Shown: positions 33,753-42,884, numbered from the stretch's first letter. The stretch: DNA of 64,000 nt from Aequorivita sp. CIP111184 (GCF_900489465.1 NZ_UEFQ01000013.1:124001-188000); one strand, 5' to 3'. Translations and numbers: made by a program. Notes: generated by a model from the letters alone, not told the origin.

Positions 33753-35501
33753 TTACAGCTTAATAACCTTTTTATGAATCTTTCCGAAGTCACCTTCAAA
33801 AGTAATAAGCAATGTTCCTTGCCAATTTTGATTAAGGTCTAATGTTATTTTTCCATTGCCATTTTCAACATTGGTTTCGTATAATTTTTGACCCAAAAGA
33901 TTGTGGATTTCTACCTTTACAGAACCTTGAATTGCATTCATATTAAATGATACCTTACCAGTAGTTGGGTTTGGGTAGGCTGCTGAAATATGGTTCTGTG
34001 CCCATTCATCCACTGAAAGATTTTCAACCTGAATGGTCCAATAACCTTCTGGCGCTACTATGGGACGATTCAATTCCTTCCCAGAAAAGGCTTTGGCCCA
34101 AATGTAATATTCAATATTTCCTGGTGTATTTGGGATAGTCAAATCTGCGGTCCAATAATCGGAATTTGAAGGAGACATTTCAATTTCGTTGTAAATAAGG
34201 GAGCCCTCTTCCCTCCAAAAAACCTTGGCTTGTTCCACCAATGAAATATGTTTTATAAAAGCATCTATAGTTACCGTAGTGCCGGCATTAGCTTCATCAA
34301 TGGGTTGATGAACAATCCAAAGTGGCTCTGCAACTCCAATGGTATGCGTGATGCAATGAATAGCTCCTTTTGAATTAATTAAATTTTCCCCGGTATTGTC
34401 CACATCTATTCCCACTACATTGTACCCTGGTAACATTTCTTGATATTTTGCAAGCGCAGGCCCATCAACATCTGGTCTATAGATTGGAACCATAATAGTT
34501 TTATTTACGAAAACAGCATTACTATAAGTATTGTATGGCCCGTTAGTGTCAGGATAATGTCCTGTGGTACTTGGAGGCGCATCAATCCATTCTATATTGT
34601 ATGGGGTGCCAAAAGGAGATTGAAAATTGTCTAAAACATACTGGATATTCGCTTCAATTTGGGGACCATCAGCCACTCCGGGAGGATATTTGCTAACTAA
34701 AATTGTTTCTTCGTCAAGCAATTTCATGTGCATATCAATATGGTGAATAACGTCATATGGCAACGTATTCATTTTTACAAAACGATTGATTCCCATATAT
34801 TCTTGCATAATTCCATCAATCTGGGCTTCGGTTTTAACGCTTACTCCGTAAGGATTTCCAGCAGCATTTTCATTCAAAATTAAATCTGAGGCAAAGGCGT
34901 TACCCAATCCATCACTCATATAGTTGCCGCCAGTGTTTACCAAATCATTGGTGCCAGAATTGGTTGTATAAAGCGGAATTCCTGCTTGAGCCGCATGTGC
35001 CACAGGCATTACATTGTCATTTGGGCGGGGACGGTTATAAATCCAATCAGTCAACGCAAGTTCGCCCACATCGTCTGAATAAATTGTGTTCCCGCCATAA
35101 TCGCGAATCCAAATACTGTCCCAAGGAACATCTAGAAAAATTACATTGGTAAGGTCCACACCATTAGTGGTTAGGTAATTTGCCACTGAAGCTTCATTTT
35201 GTGTAGTTATTACAACTTTACATTCTTGAACTCCAGCTTGAACTATTTGCCGAAGGATAGTGGGATAGGAAGGATTCCAAGTAACTAAAAGATATTCCAC
35301 CTCTTCCCATTCTGCTGCAGCGCGAACGGGACCTGATGGCGGTGCCGTTAGTCGCGGACTTGTAAACTGAAATTCCGAGACGAGTCCTTTTTCCGTTTCG
35401 GTGAGGTTGTGCGGAAGATTTTGTTTTTCCTGTGAAATAGCAAAAGCAGTTTGCAATGCCATCAACAATACCAAGAGGTATTTTGTGTAATATTTTTTCA
35501 T
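33753..35501 (-). CDS. Secreted peptidylarginine deiminase-like protein with T9SS sorting domain
   Basis: 582 residues. Signal peptide (KYLLVLLMALQTAFAISQ), then a deiminase domain of the PAD_porph/agmatine-deiminase superfamily. Active-site candidates, aligned by motif to P. gingivalis PPAD, are Asp134 (IWIRDYGG), His254/Asp256 (HHIDMHMK) and Cys383 (GAIHCITH). Arg157 and Arg159 in YNRPRPND appear equivalent to the two PPAD arginines that grip a C-terminal arginine substrate. An Ig-like domain follows (about 395-490), then a T9SS type A sorting domain (AAYPNPTTGKVSF, VEIHNLLGQKLYE). The secretion signals and arginine pair favour protein citrullination over agmatine hydrolysis, but this is inference. 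Monocistronic, with its own terminator. Confidence 0.88.
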   Translation of the reverse strand: MKKYYTKYLLVLLMALQTAFAISQEKQNLPHNLTETEKGLVSEFQFTSPRLTAPPSGPVRAAAEWEEVEYLLVTWNPSYPTILRQIVQAGVQECKVVITTQNEASVANYLTTNGVDLTNVIFLDVPWDSIWIRDYGGNTIYSDDVGELALTDWIYNRPRPNDNVMPVAHAAQAGIPLYTTNSGTNDLVNTGGNYMSDGLGNAFASDLILNENAAGNPYGVSVKTEAQIDGIMQEYMGINRFVKMNTLPYDVIHHIDMHMKLLDEETILVSKYPPGVADGPQIEANIQYVLDNFQSPFGTPYNIEWIDAPPSTTGHYPDTNGPYNTYSNAVFVNKTIMVPIYRPDVDGPALAKYQEMLPGYNVVGIDVDNTGENLINSKGAIHCITHTIGVAEPLWIVHQPIDEANAGTTVTIDAFIKHISLVEQAKVFWREEGSLIYNEIEMSPSNSDYWTADLTIPNTPGNIEYYIWAKAFSGKELNRPIVAPEGYWTIQVENLSVDEWAQNHISAAYPNPTTGKVSFNMNAIQGSVKVEIHNLLGQKLYETNVENGNGKITLDLNQNWQGTLLITFEGDFGKIHKKVIKL

Positions 35502-35583
35502 CTGAATAGCGGATTGTGGATTACGAAGATAGGGGTTTAATTGATTTGATAAATATGCCAGAAAGAGTTTATTATAAAGAAAA

Positions 35584-36222
35584 TTATTTAAGCATCACCA
35601 AAAACGCCTCTCTCTCAATCTCCTCGGCTCCTAAACTTTCCAAATGTGTATTATAAATCTGACAGTCAATAAACTTATAATTTTTATTTTTTATATCTTC
35701 TGCAAGATGATAAAAAGCCACTTTCGAAGCATCACTCACCAAGCTGAACATGCTTTCACCACAAAACACTTTTTTCTGGGGAAGATCCACTCCGTAAAGT
35801 CCGCCCACTAATTTATCTTTATCCCACACCTCAACTGAAACAGCGTTACCAGCTTTATGCAAAGCAATATATGCCCGTTGCATTTCTTCGGTAATCCAAG
35901 TTCCTGCTTGTCCTTTTCGCGGAGCAGTGGCACATTTTTTTATGACTTCAGCAAAATTTTGATTGAAAGTGATTTTAAATTTCTCACTGTTTAAAGTTTT
36001 CCGAAGACTTTTTGAAACCTTAAATTTTTTAGGAAACAAAACCATTCGCGGGTCTGGGCTCCACCAAAGAATGGGCTGATCATCTTCAAACCACGGGAAA
36101 ATTCCAGAATTATAGGCAAGTAGCAACCGTTCCACCGAAAGATCGCCACCAATAGCTAGCAACCCATCAACGGTAGCCTCAGAAGTATTAGGAAACCAAA
36201 GTTGTTCAGTTAGATAATGCAT
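35584..36222 (-). CDS. aat: Leucyl/phenylalanyl-tRNA--protein transferase
   Basis: Transfers Leu or Phe to proteins with N-terminal Lys or Arg, creating N-degrons for ClpS-ClpAP. 212 residues. Family motifs are LLAIGGDLSVERLLLAYNSG, FPWFEDDQPILWWSPDPRMV and the catalytic-region GGLYGVDLPQKKVFCGESMFS. No related gene adjacent. Cytoplasmic. Confidence 0.96.
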   Translation of the reverse strand: MHYLTEQLWFPNTSEATVDGLLAIGGDLSVERLLLAYNSGIFPWFEDDQPILWWSPDPRMVLFPKKFKVSKSLRKTLNSEKFKITFNQNFAEVIKKCATAPRKGQAGTWITEEMQRAYIALHKAGNAVSVEVWDKDKLVGGLYGVDLPQKKVFCGESMFSLVSDASKVAFYHLAEDIKNKNYKFIDCQIYNTHLESLGAEEIEREAFLVMLK

Positions 36223-36250
36223 TATTCAAAATTGGTGATAATTTTCACAT

Positions 36251-36286
36251 AAAAAAACCTCGAAGAAAACCAATTTTTCTTCGAGG
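36251..36286 (-). terminator. Rho-independent terminator of the DUF3127 gene
   Basis: Twelve-base-pair stem CCTCGAAGAAAA/TTTTCTTCGAGG with loop CCAAT; T-run on the minus strand (plus A7). Confidence 0.85.
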
Positions 36287-36320
36287 CCCTCAAAACCATG
36301 GGAATGGTTACCGCCCTTAA

Positions 36321-36698
36321 TTAAAAGGGAAGATCGTCGTGTTCTTCTTCGTTAAAATCGTTAGCAGTTTCAAAAGCTTCAGCTGGTGGCATTGGTGGCA
36401 TTTCGCCATTTCCAGCTGCTTGTGCTACATTTTCAACGCGCCATCCTTGTATGCTGTTGAAATATTTGGTTTCGCCCTGTGGGTTCACCCATTCACGCCC
36501 TCGGACGTTGATACTCACTTTTACGTCCTGCCCTACTTTGTAGCTGTTCAGCAAATCAGTCTTGTCCTGCACAAATTCAATCAAAATATGTTGTGGATAT
36601 TGCTCTTCAGTAGTAATTACCAACTCACGTTTCCTAAAACCGTTGTTTCCGTAGGTTTTAGTTTCATCTATCATCTTAATTTTTCCTTGTAGTTCCAT
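36321..36698 (-). CDS. DUF3127 protein, OB-fold-like with SSB-type C-terminal tip
   Basis: 125 residues. The body (MELQGKIKMIDETKTYGNNG ... WVNPQGETKYFNSIQGWRVE) matches DUF3127, a Bacteroidota family with an SSB-like OB fold. The tail ends EEEHDDLPF, almost identical to the acidic Asp-Asp-x-Pro-Phe tip by which SSB recruits repair and replication proteins. A nucleic-acid role is therefore likely but untested. The flavin reductase-like gene lies 37 bases upstream on the same strand; a strong terminator follows. Confidence 0.85.
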   Translation of the reverse strand: MELQGKIKMIDETKTYGNNGFRKRELVITTEEQYPQHILIEFVQDKTDLLNSYKVGQDVKVSINVRGREWVNPQGETKYFNSIQGWRVENVAQAAGNGEMPPMPPAEAFETANDFNEEEHDDLPF

Positions 36699-36735
36699 TT
36701 TCTTGCTTAATTATTTAATCTTTATTGTTTTCGTT

Positions 36736-37611
36736 CTATTTTTTGCTTAAAAGCACCTTCCAAGCCTCGTCAATTTTTCCTTCGCACAAAAAATCTTGCG
36801 CTTTCTTATGAATTTCTAAAGAATTGCCCTCATCTCGTAACCATTTCAATTCTTCAGAAGCATTTATAAAGATATTAATTTCTTCTGAATTTGGGAAATT
36901 TTCTATATTCCCCAACATACCCAAATCATTTCCTGTCAACACTTTGCTGTGGCGTATTTCTTCAGGAAGCGTATCCACGCCCATTCCGAGTGTTGTCAAT
37001 GGTTTTGGAACTTCAAAAAGACCTTCTTTGGCACGACTGTACCAGTTGCCGCCAAGTCTTGAAACCGTATCGATTTTAAAAGGATCGATGGTTCCGTCTT
37101 CGCCTAGTATTTCTTCTTTTATGTGAATTTTCACCACTTCACAAATCACCAAATTTCCTGCACCACCTTCTGTACCGAGCGCAATAACTTCATTTACTTT
37201 ACATTCCAATTGAACGGGAGCTTCTGCCACACGCGGTGGTTTTACCATTTCGGAAGTCAATTCTGTAAACCCCGCCTTTTCAAACTCGTTTACACCTTTT
37301 GCATATTCTGTGGAAGAAAGGGACATTTGCTGCACCATTTCAAAATTCACAATGTTAATAACTACTTCAGGCACTTCCAAAACATTTTCATAAGTATGCT
37401 TCGTGGTGTTGTCGCGACCACGTCTTGCCGGTGAAAAAACCAAGATTGGAGGTTTTGCACTAAAAACATTAAAAAAACTGAAGGGAGAAAGGTTCACGTT
37501 TCCTTCTTTATCTATGGTACTTGCAAAGCATATTGGCCTTGGCGAAACTGCACCCAAAAGGTATCCGTGCAGTTTTCCAGTAGATAATTCGTGTGGTTCT
37601 ATAGAGATCAT
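36736..37611 (-). CDS. Flavin reductase-like domain protein
   Basis: About 291 residues. N-terminal flavin reductase-like (FMN-binding split-barrel) domain: GYLLGAVSPRPICFASTIDK, NLSPFSFFNVFSAKPPILVF, then NIVNFEMVQQMSLSS. The C-terminal 100 residues are extra. Start chosen at ATG 37611 because TACATTTG sits just upstream and an earlier ATG at 37674 would lie before that promoter. It probably reduces or binds flavin for an unknown partner. Confidence 0.87.
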   Translation of the reverse strand: MISIEPHELSTGKLHGYLLGAVSPRPICFASTIDKEGNVNLSPFSFFNVFSAKPPILVFSPARRGRDNTTKHTYENVLEVPEVVINIVNFEMVQQMSLSSTEYAKGVNEFEKAGFTELTSEMVKPPRVAEAPVQLECKVNEVIALGTEGGAGNLVICEVVKIHIKEEILGEDGTIDPFKIDTVSRLGGNWYSRAKEGLFEVPKPLTTLGMGVDTLPEEIRHSKVLTGNDLGMLGNIENFPNSEEINIFINASEELKWLRDEGNSLEIHKKAQDFLCEGKIDEAWKVLLSKK

Positions 37612-37617
37612 TACTTG

Positions 37618-37625
37618 CAAATGTA
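37618..37625 (-). promoter_or_regulatory. Putative -7 element, near-leaderless flavin reductase-like gene
   Basis: Minus-strand TACATTTG ending six bases before ATG 37611; predicted transcription start falls at the start codon. Confidence 0.45.
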
Positions 37626-37709
37626 CCCAAAGATTATAGCTTGTAAAAACTTGATTGTACAATAATATCAACATATTTGCTTTATATTTAAACTGGAAAA
37701 AATTTCTTT

Positions 37710-38864
37710 ATGCTGCGGAAAAAAACGTTCTCCCGTTGGAGTTTTATTTTGGCTTCTCTTTTTATCATAAGTCTTATTTTGTGGAATACTTATATTTTCT
37801 TTATTCAATTAAAGGAAAACGAGCGCAAGAAAATGGAAATTTGGGCTGTGGCGCAGGAAGAGTTAGCGCAAAGTCTTGCGGGCGAGGGAAGTTCAGTGAG
37901 TGAAACGGCACTTACTATTATCCAAAGCAACAGCACTACGCCTATGATTCTTCATACACTAAAAGAGGACTTTTATGACGGAAGAAATATAGATTCCAAA
38001 ATACTAAAAAATGAAGATGCCAGAGAAAAGCTTATTGAACGTTATACTTCAGAATACAAACCATTGGAAGTAAAGTATAATGACCAAGTGCTTTCGATAA
38101 TTTATTTTGGAAATTCGCCCTTGATAAACAAACTGAAGTATTATCCCGCAGCCCTGATTTTGATAATTTTTCTTTTCATTTTAGCTGTTTATCTTTTTTA
38201 CAAAACTTCCAAATCTGCCGAGCAAAATAGGCTTTGGGCTGGTATGGCAAAGGAAACTGCACACCAAATAGGAACACCACTTTCTTCATTGGTGGGCTGG
38301 GCCGAAATTTTAAAAACTGAAAATGTCAATCAGGAATATGTTGTTGAAATAGAGAAAGACATTTCCCGTTTGGAGACCATTACAGACCGTTTTTCAAAGA
38401 TTGGATCAGTACCAAAGTTAGAACAGCATGATTTAGTGGAAGAAACAAAAGCTACTTTTTATTACTTGCAAAAACGTACTTCAAAACTTATAAATTTTCA
38501 ACTTAACGTTCCCGAAAAACCAATTTATGTTCAAATGAATCCACAGCTTTTCAGCTGGACTATCGAGAATTTGGTGAAAAACGGAATTGATGCTATGAAG
38601 GGAAAAGGAAAAATAACCATCGCTATCGAGCAAAATTCAAAATATGCTTTGGTGCACATAACTGACACTGGAAAAGGACTCACAAAAAGTGAATTCCGTA
38701 AAATTTTTACCCCAGGGCACACAACAAAAAAACGCGGTTGGGGACTAGGCCTTTCACTTGCCAAACGTATTATTGAAGAATATCACAACGGAAAGATAAA
38801 AGTATTGAAAAGCGTTGTGGGCGAAGGTACCACTATGGAAATTTCCTTAAAGACTGAAAACTAA
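37710..38864 (+). CDS. Orphan sensor histidine kinase
   Basis: 384 residues. TM1 at about 12-32, an extracytoplasmic domain of about 110 residues, TM2 at about 146-164, then a kinase core. The H-box is MAKETAHQIGTPLSSLVGW (His185), the HxxGTP variant common in Bacteroidota. The HATPase domain has NLVKNGIDAMKGKG, DTGKGL and RGWGLGLSLAKRI. No response regulator is adjacent; it is followed after three bases by a zinc-ribbon membrane protein, which may be functionally linked. Confidence 0.92.
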   Translation: MLRKKTFSRWSFILASLFIISLILWNTYIFFIQLKENERKKMEIWAVAQEELAQSLAGEGSSVSETALTIIQSNSTTPMILHTLKEDFYDGRNIDSKILKNEDAREKLIERYTSEYKPLEVKYNDQVLSIIYFGNSPLINKLKYYPAALILIIFLFILAVYLFYKTSKSAEQNRLWAGMAKETAHQIGTPLSSLVGWAEILKTENVNQEYVVEIEKDISRLETITDRFSKIGSVPKLEQHDLVEETKATFYYLQKRTSKLINFQLNVPEKPIYVQMNPQLFSWTIENLVKNGIDAMKGKGKITIAIEQNSKYALVHITDTGKGLTKSEFRKIFTPGHTTKKRGWGLGLSLAKRIIEEYHNGKIKVLKSVVGEGTTMEISLKTEN

Positions 38865-38867
38865 GTT

Positions 38868-39209
38868 ATGAAGACCAACACATTACATACTGCCAGACTA
38901 AAGAATAACTGCCCCACTTGTTTTGGAACAGATGGCTTGGAAATTACCTTTACACAAGAAGAGAAAGAAACTCCATTCTTCAAAAAACCTGCACTCCAGA
39001 TTGATGAAAAATTGTATTGCCACACCTGTAAAAACACCATTTACCCCGTAAATTGGACGGAAGACATTGATCGTGTCTTTGATTATAACAAAAAAATAGC
39101 AGAAGCCAATAAACAATATTTAAAGGTGAAACCGCTATTTTATATTTTAATTGTTGTGGCAATTGTTATTGTTGCCGCCGTGGTTTATTTTTTGATTCCT
39201 ACGGTTTAA
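38868..39209 (+). CDS. Zinc-ribbon, C-terminally anchored small protein
   Basis: 113 residues; not recognised as a named family. Two CxxC pairs (NCPTCFGTDGLE and YCHTCKNTIYP) suggest a zinc ribbon in the N-terminal 60 residues. A single membrane helix near the C-terminus (about 90-110, FYILIVVAIVIVAAVVYFLI) would anchor it with the ribbon in the cytoplasm. It starts three bases after the histidine kinase gene, so it is probably cotranscribed. The end overlaps the convergent HIT gene by 11 bases. Confidence 0.75.
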   Translation: MKTNTLHTARLKNNCPTCFGTDGLEITFTQEEKETPFFKKPALQIDEKLYCHTCKNTIYPVNWTEDIDRVFDYNKKIAEANKQYLKVKPLFYILIVVAIVIVAAVVYFLIPTV

Positions 39210-39594
39210 TTTTTTCTGAAATTGCTTCGGCCAAAAATTCGAATTCCTCTGATGTCATTTTCACCTTTTTGGTAAAACGCATATCGTCCATTTCATTCAA
39301 TGGAATTAGATGTACGTGCACGTGAGGCACTTCCAATCCTACAACGGCCATACCTACCCTTTTACACGGAACGGTTTTTTCTAAGCCTCGAGCAACTTTT
39401 CGGGAAAACTGCATCAATTGCAGATACATATGTTCGCCCATATCAAAAATCTTGTCAATTTCTTCCTTTGGAACACAGAGTGTATGCCCCTTTGCATTTG
39501 GGTTTATATCCAAAAAAGCGATGAAATTATCATCTTCCGCCACTTTGTAGCACGGTATTTCTCCTTCAATTATTTGTGTGAAAATTGATGCCAT
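39199..39594 (-). CDS. HIT-family (histidine triad) nucleotide hydrolase
   Basis: 131 residues, HINT-like: CVPKEEIDKIFDMGEH in the middle and the catalytic triad HVHVHLIPL near residue 94. Hydrolyses nucleoside phosphoramidates or similar nucleotides. Directly downstream of greA (two-base gap) as in many Bacteroidota. The C-terminal Trp of HINT is missing. Confidence 0.93.
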   Translation of the reverse strand: MASIFTQIIEGEIPCYKVAEDDNFIAFLDINPNAKGHTLCVPKEEIDKIFDMGEHMYLQLMQFSRKVARGLEKTVPCKRVGMAVVGLEVPHVHVHLIPLNEMDDMRFTKKVKMTSEEFEFLAEAISEKIKP

Positions 39595-39596
39595 AA

Positions 39597-40073
39597 CTAA
39601 TTTCTTGAAATTTCTAATATTTCAAATTTAAGCACGCCATTGGGCACCTTTATTTCGGCAACCTCTCCTACTTCTTTTCCCAACAATCCGTGACCAATTG
39701 GAGAATCTACAGAAATTTTTCCGGTTTTAAGATCGGCTTCACTTTGCGCAACTAACTTATATGTCATTTCCATGCCATTATTTTGATTCTTAATCTTTAC
39801 GGTTGAATGCACCAGAACTTTGCTCAAATCCAATTGTGATTCATCTATCAAACGGGCATTTGCAAGCACTTCTTCCATTTTTGCAATTCGCATCTCCAGC
39901 ATTCCCTGTGCTTCTTTGGCGGCGTCATATTCTGCGTTTTCGCTCAAGTCACCTTTATCGCGGGCTTCGGCAATGGCGTTAGACGCCTTTGGGCGTTCCA
40001 CATCGCGCAGCTGGTCCACTTCATCTCTTAATTTTTTTAATCCTTCGGCAGTGTAATAAGATACTTTACTCAT
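39597..40073 (-). CDS. greA: Transcription elongation factor GreA
   Basis: 158 residues. N-terminal antiparallel coiled coil (about 10-75) with the acidic tip region DLSENAEYDAAKEAQG, which enters the RNA polymerase secondary channel to stimulate transcript cleavage. C-terminal FKBP-like domain with SPIGHGLLGKEVGEVAEIKVP. Operon with the HIT gene. Confidence 0.97.
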   Translation of the reverse strand: MSKVSYYTAEGLKKLRDEVDQLRDVERPKASNAIAEARDKGDLSENAEYDAAKEAQGMLEMRIAKMEEVLANARLIDESQLDLSKVLVHSTVKIKNQNNGMEMTYKLVAQSEADLKTGKISVDSPIGHGLLGKEVGEVAEIKVPNGVLKFEILEISRN

Positions 40074-40120
40074 AACTTCGTCGTTTGTGTATGCAGAACA
40101 TACCTATTCTTTAATATAAC

Positions 40121-40187
40121 AAAATCCCGACTCGTGGCGGGACTCACTTAATAAATTGAAAAAATCCCATACTGTGACGGGATTGTG
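40121..40187. repeat. Twin similar hairpins between greA and the Rieske-like gene
   Basis: Two units of about 28 bases with the same opening AAAATCCC: TCCCG/CGGGA at 40125-40142 and AATCCC/GGGATT at 40163-40184. They lie between divergent genes, so an ordinary transcript-end role is unlikely; they look like a duplicated small palindrome. Confidence 0.55.
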
Positions 40188-40260
40188 TTTAACAAATATA
40201 CTAAAAATTTACTTGTTTTGTAATTTGTTGTAATTTCGGCCTTAAAATTTAATTGTATTT

Positions 40261-40695
40261 ATGAAAAAAATAGTTCTTCTTATTTTTATTGGTATTGGAA
40301 TGCTATCGTGCTCAAAAAATGACGACAAACAAGAGCGCAATCCCTTTTTAACTGATCCTGCGGTAAACCTAAATTTAAATTTGAATCTACCGGAATACAA
40401 TTCTTTAAAATTTCCAGGGAATTATATTATTACCAGTCAAGGAATCAAAGGAATTGTAGTTTATTGTATTAGTGAAAACCAATATTTAGCTTTTGATCTT
40501 ACAGATCCAAACCATGTACCAAGCAGTTGTTCGCGTATGGAATTGACCGGCGTAATTGCTAGTTGCCCATGTACAAATGACGACAATGAGTATTTTATTA
40601 CTTCAGGACAACACACTACCGAACCAGGCAGTAAGTATCCTATGCAGCAATACAATGCACAGTTAAGTGGGAATACCGTTATTGTTAGCAATTAA
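40261..40695 (+). CDS. Rieske-like lipoprotein without clear cluster histidines
   Basis: 144 residues with lipoprotein signal (LLIFIGIGMLSC, Cys17). The body has the outline of a Rieske domain: GIVVYCISENQYLAFDLTDPN, then SSCSRMELTGVIASCPCTND, then EYFITSGQ. In a Rieske protein the ligands are CxH and CxxH; here Cys residues remain but the histidines are not in place. It may be a structural descendant that binds something else. The stop overlaps the end of the convergent TonB-receptor gene by four bases. Confidence 0.65.
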   Translation: MKKIVLLIFIGIGMLSCSKNDDKQERNPFLTDPAVNLNLNLNLPEYNSLKFPGNYIITSQGIKGIVVYCISENQYLAFDLTDPNHVPSSCSRMELTGVIASCPCTNDDNEYFITSGQHTTEPGSKYPMQQYNAQLSGNTVIVSN

Positions 40696-42884
40696 AATTT
40701 TATCGTCGCCCCCAGTAAAAAATTAATAGTGGCCTGCGGATAATAACCAGCACCTTCAACCGTAGTAACAGTTCCTGGATTACTGAAATCGTCATCATAA
40801 GTATAAAAGTAACCGTTAGAAATATATTTCACATTAAAAATATTGTTCACTAAAGCTGAAAAAACCACTTCTTTTACCCACGGAAGATTATCCAAAGTAT
40901 AAACAATATTTAAATCATTGATAAAGTAGCTGTCCAATTTTGAAGCTTTGCTATCAATATTTCCCATATACTGCTCGCCTACAAATTTTGAAAGAAAACC
41001 TAATTGCAATTGTTTAGTTGGCGAAAATTCCAGCATATTTCCGGCAACCACCGTTGGCGAAAACGAAATGTTTGTGTTGCCGAGATTTACCAATTCACCA
41101 TTGTGTGAGGTGACAAAATCTACATTTTTATTAGTGCTCAAAGCTATATTTGGAATAGTTCTTAAGTTTTTCAAAAGTTGAATTTCGGCATCAATCTCTA
41201 ATCCCAATCGGTAGCTTTTTCCGCTGCTTGTTCTTAAACCTGCACCCACATCGTTCAATTCGCCGGAAAGCACCAATTGATCTTTGTAATTCATATAAAA
41301 AACATTTGTGCTAACCTTTGTACTTTCCGAAGCGAAACGCCAGCCAAGTTCAAAATCGTCCAGTTTTTCAGGTGTGATAATTCCTTGTTCGTAATCATTT
41401 CTTGAAGGCTCGCGGTGCGCTTTCCCGTAAGAAAAATAGAATTGGTTTGAAGTGTTCAACTTATAAGTCAAACCTGCTTTTGGGTTGAAAAACGAATAGT
41501 TTTCATCAATATTCAACGGCAATAAATCTGAAGTAATTCCCGAAGTATTATAATTTAAAAACCTGCCCTGCAAATCGCCGAAAAAACTCAATTGATTACT
41601 GATTCTGTAGGTTGCTTTTGAAAAAATGGTAAACTCACTTTTCTCACCATTTCCTTCGTAATACCGATCGCGGATTTCAGAATTGCTGGCGTAGCGGGCC
41701 CAAATTACTTCGCCATAATGATCGCCTGTGTAATAGCTGTAAAAAGCTCCACCAGTAAAATCAATTTTATCGTTTTTATAATTAACGTTTGCATTTGCTG
41801 CATAAAAATCGTTATCCAACCATCGGCGACGGATTAAATCGGTTGTATTTATGGTATCGCCGTCAATTGTAATCGGTTCGAAACTGTATGTTTCAAAATC
41901 TTCGTCTTCTTTATATTGCTCAAAATAGCCTTCCCCTTTTGTGTAGTTAAAAGAAACATTCGTGCTCCAATTATTGTTGAAACGCTGGTTCCAAAGCAAT
42001 TGATAATGATCCTGCGCATAATTATCTACTTCATTATCGTAAAATTGAATATTTCCATCTTCATCAGTGTACTCTCCTACGGTGTTGTAGGTTCTATCAT
42101 TCTTAAGTTTTTCCGGGTCTTCCAAGCCATTCCATGACTGATAGGTTTCTTCCCTTCCTCCAAAAACTAATGCTTTTATCAGGGTATTTTTATTCACAAA
42201 CGCTCCCTGTAGAAAATACGATTTCAAGTCTGAACTAGCTCTGTCTACATAACCTTCGGATTGAATGGTTGACAACCTTCCCGCTAATTCAAAATGGTCC
42301 GAAAGTAAGCCAGTGCTAAACTTGACGTTGTGTTTATGGGTGTTAAAACTTCCGAAGGAATTTGAAATTTCACCATAGGCTTCGTTTGAAACGGCGTCGC
42401 TCAACAAATTCAAACTTGCTCCAAAAGCTCCCGAACCATTGGTGGAAGTTCCAACGCCGCGTTGCAATTGTAGACTTTGAACCGAAGAAGTAAAATCGGG
42501 CAAATTCACCCAAAAGGTTCCCTGACTTTCAGAATCGTTGTAGGGAATTCCATTCAACGTTACATTCACTCTTGAAGCATCGCTCCCGCGCACCCGAATG
42601 TAAGTATAACCCACGCCAGCGCCAGCATCACTTGTGGTGACGACCGATGGAAGATAATTGAGCATATACGGAATGTCCTGCCCTAGGTTTCGCTTTTCAA
42701 GCTCTTCTTTGTCGAGATTGGAGTGTGTAATAGGCGAATCGGCAGAAACGCGAACGGCTTGCACTAAAACTTCGTCCAAAGATTCAATCTTAGTAGAATC
42801 TTGCGGTTTTTCCTGAGGTATTTCCTGTGCGGAAACAGAAACAAATAATGAAGTAAATACTGCGGAAATCAATAACTTTTTCAT
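40692..42884 (-). CDS. TonB-dependent outer-membrane receptor under TPP-riboswitch control (probable thiamine uptake)
   Basis: 730 residues. Signal peptide ending VSVSAQ, plug domain (DEVLVQAVRVSADSPITHS, VRGSDASRVNVTLNGIPYND), then a 22-strand-type barrel ending in an aromatic strand INFLLGATIKF. The architecture is FepA/BtuB-like without a carboxypeptidase-like N-terminal extension. The TPP riboswitch and terminator upstream tie expression to thiamine pyrophosphate, so thiamine or a precursor is the likely substrate; known Bacteroidota OmpT receptors have this arrangement. The remaining uptake genes appear to be those at 48.2-51.2 kb. Confidence 0.9.
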   Translation of the reverse strand: MKKLLISAVFTSLFVSVSAQEIPQEKPQDSTKIESLDEVLVQAVRVSADSPITHSNLDKEELEKRNLGQDIPYMLNYLPSVVTTSDAGAGVGYTYIRVRGSDASRVNVTLNGIPYNDSESQGTFWVNLPDFTSSVQSLQLQRGVGTSTNGSGAFGASLNLLSDAVSNEAYGEISNSFGSFNTHKHNVKFSTGLLSDHFELAGRLSTIQSEGYVDRASSDLKSYFLQGAFVNKNTLIKALVFGGREETYQSWNGLEDPEKLKNDRTYNTVGEYTDEDGNIQFYDNEVDNYAQDHYQLLWNQRFNNNWSTNVSFNYTKGEGYFEQYKEDEDFETYSFEPITIDGDTINTTDLIRRRWLDNDFYAANANVNYKNDKIDFTGGAFYSYYTGDHYGEVIWARYASNSEIRDRYYEGNGEKSEFTIFSKATYRISNQLSFFGDLQGRFLNYNTSGITSDLLPLNIDENYSFFNPKAGLTYKLNTSNQFYFSYGKAHREPSRNDYEQGIITPEKLDDFELGWRFASESTKVSTNVFYMNYKDQLVLSGELNDVGAGLRTSSGKSYRLGLEIDAEIQLLKNLRTIPNIALSTNKNVDFVTSHNGELVNLGNTNISFSPTVVAGNMLEFSPTKQLQLGFLSKFVGEQYMGNIDSKASKLDSYFINDLNIVYTLDNLPWVKEVVFSALVNNIFNVKYISNGYFYTYDDDFSNPGTVTTVEGAGYYPQATINFLLGATIKF

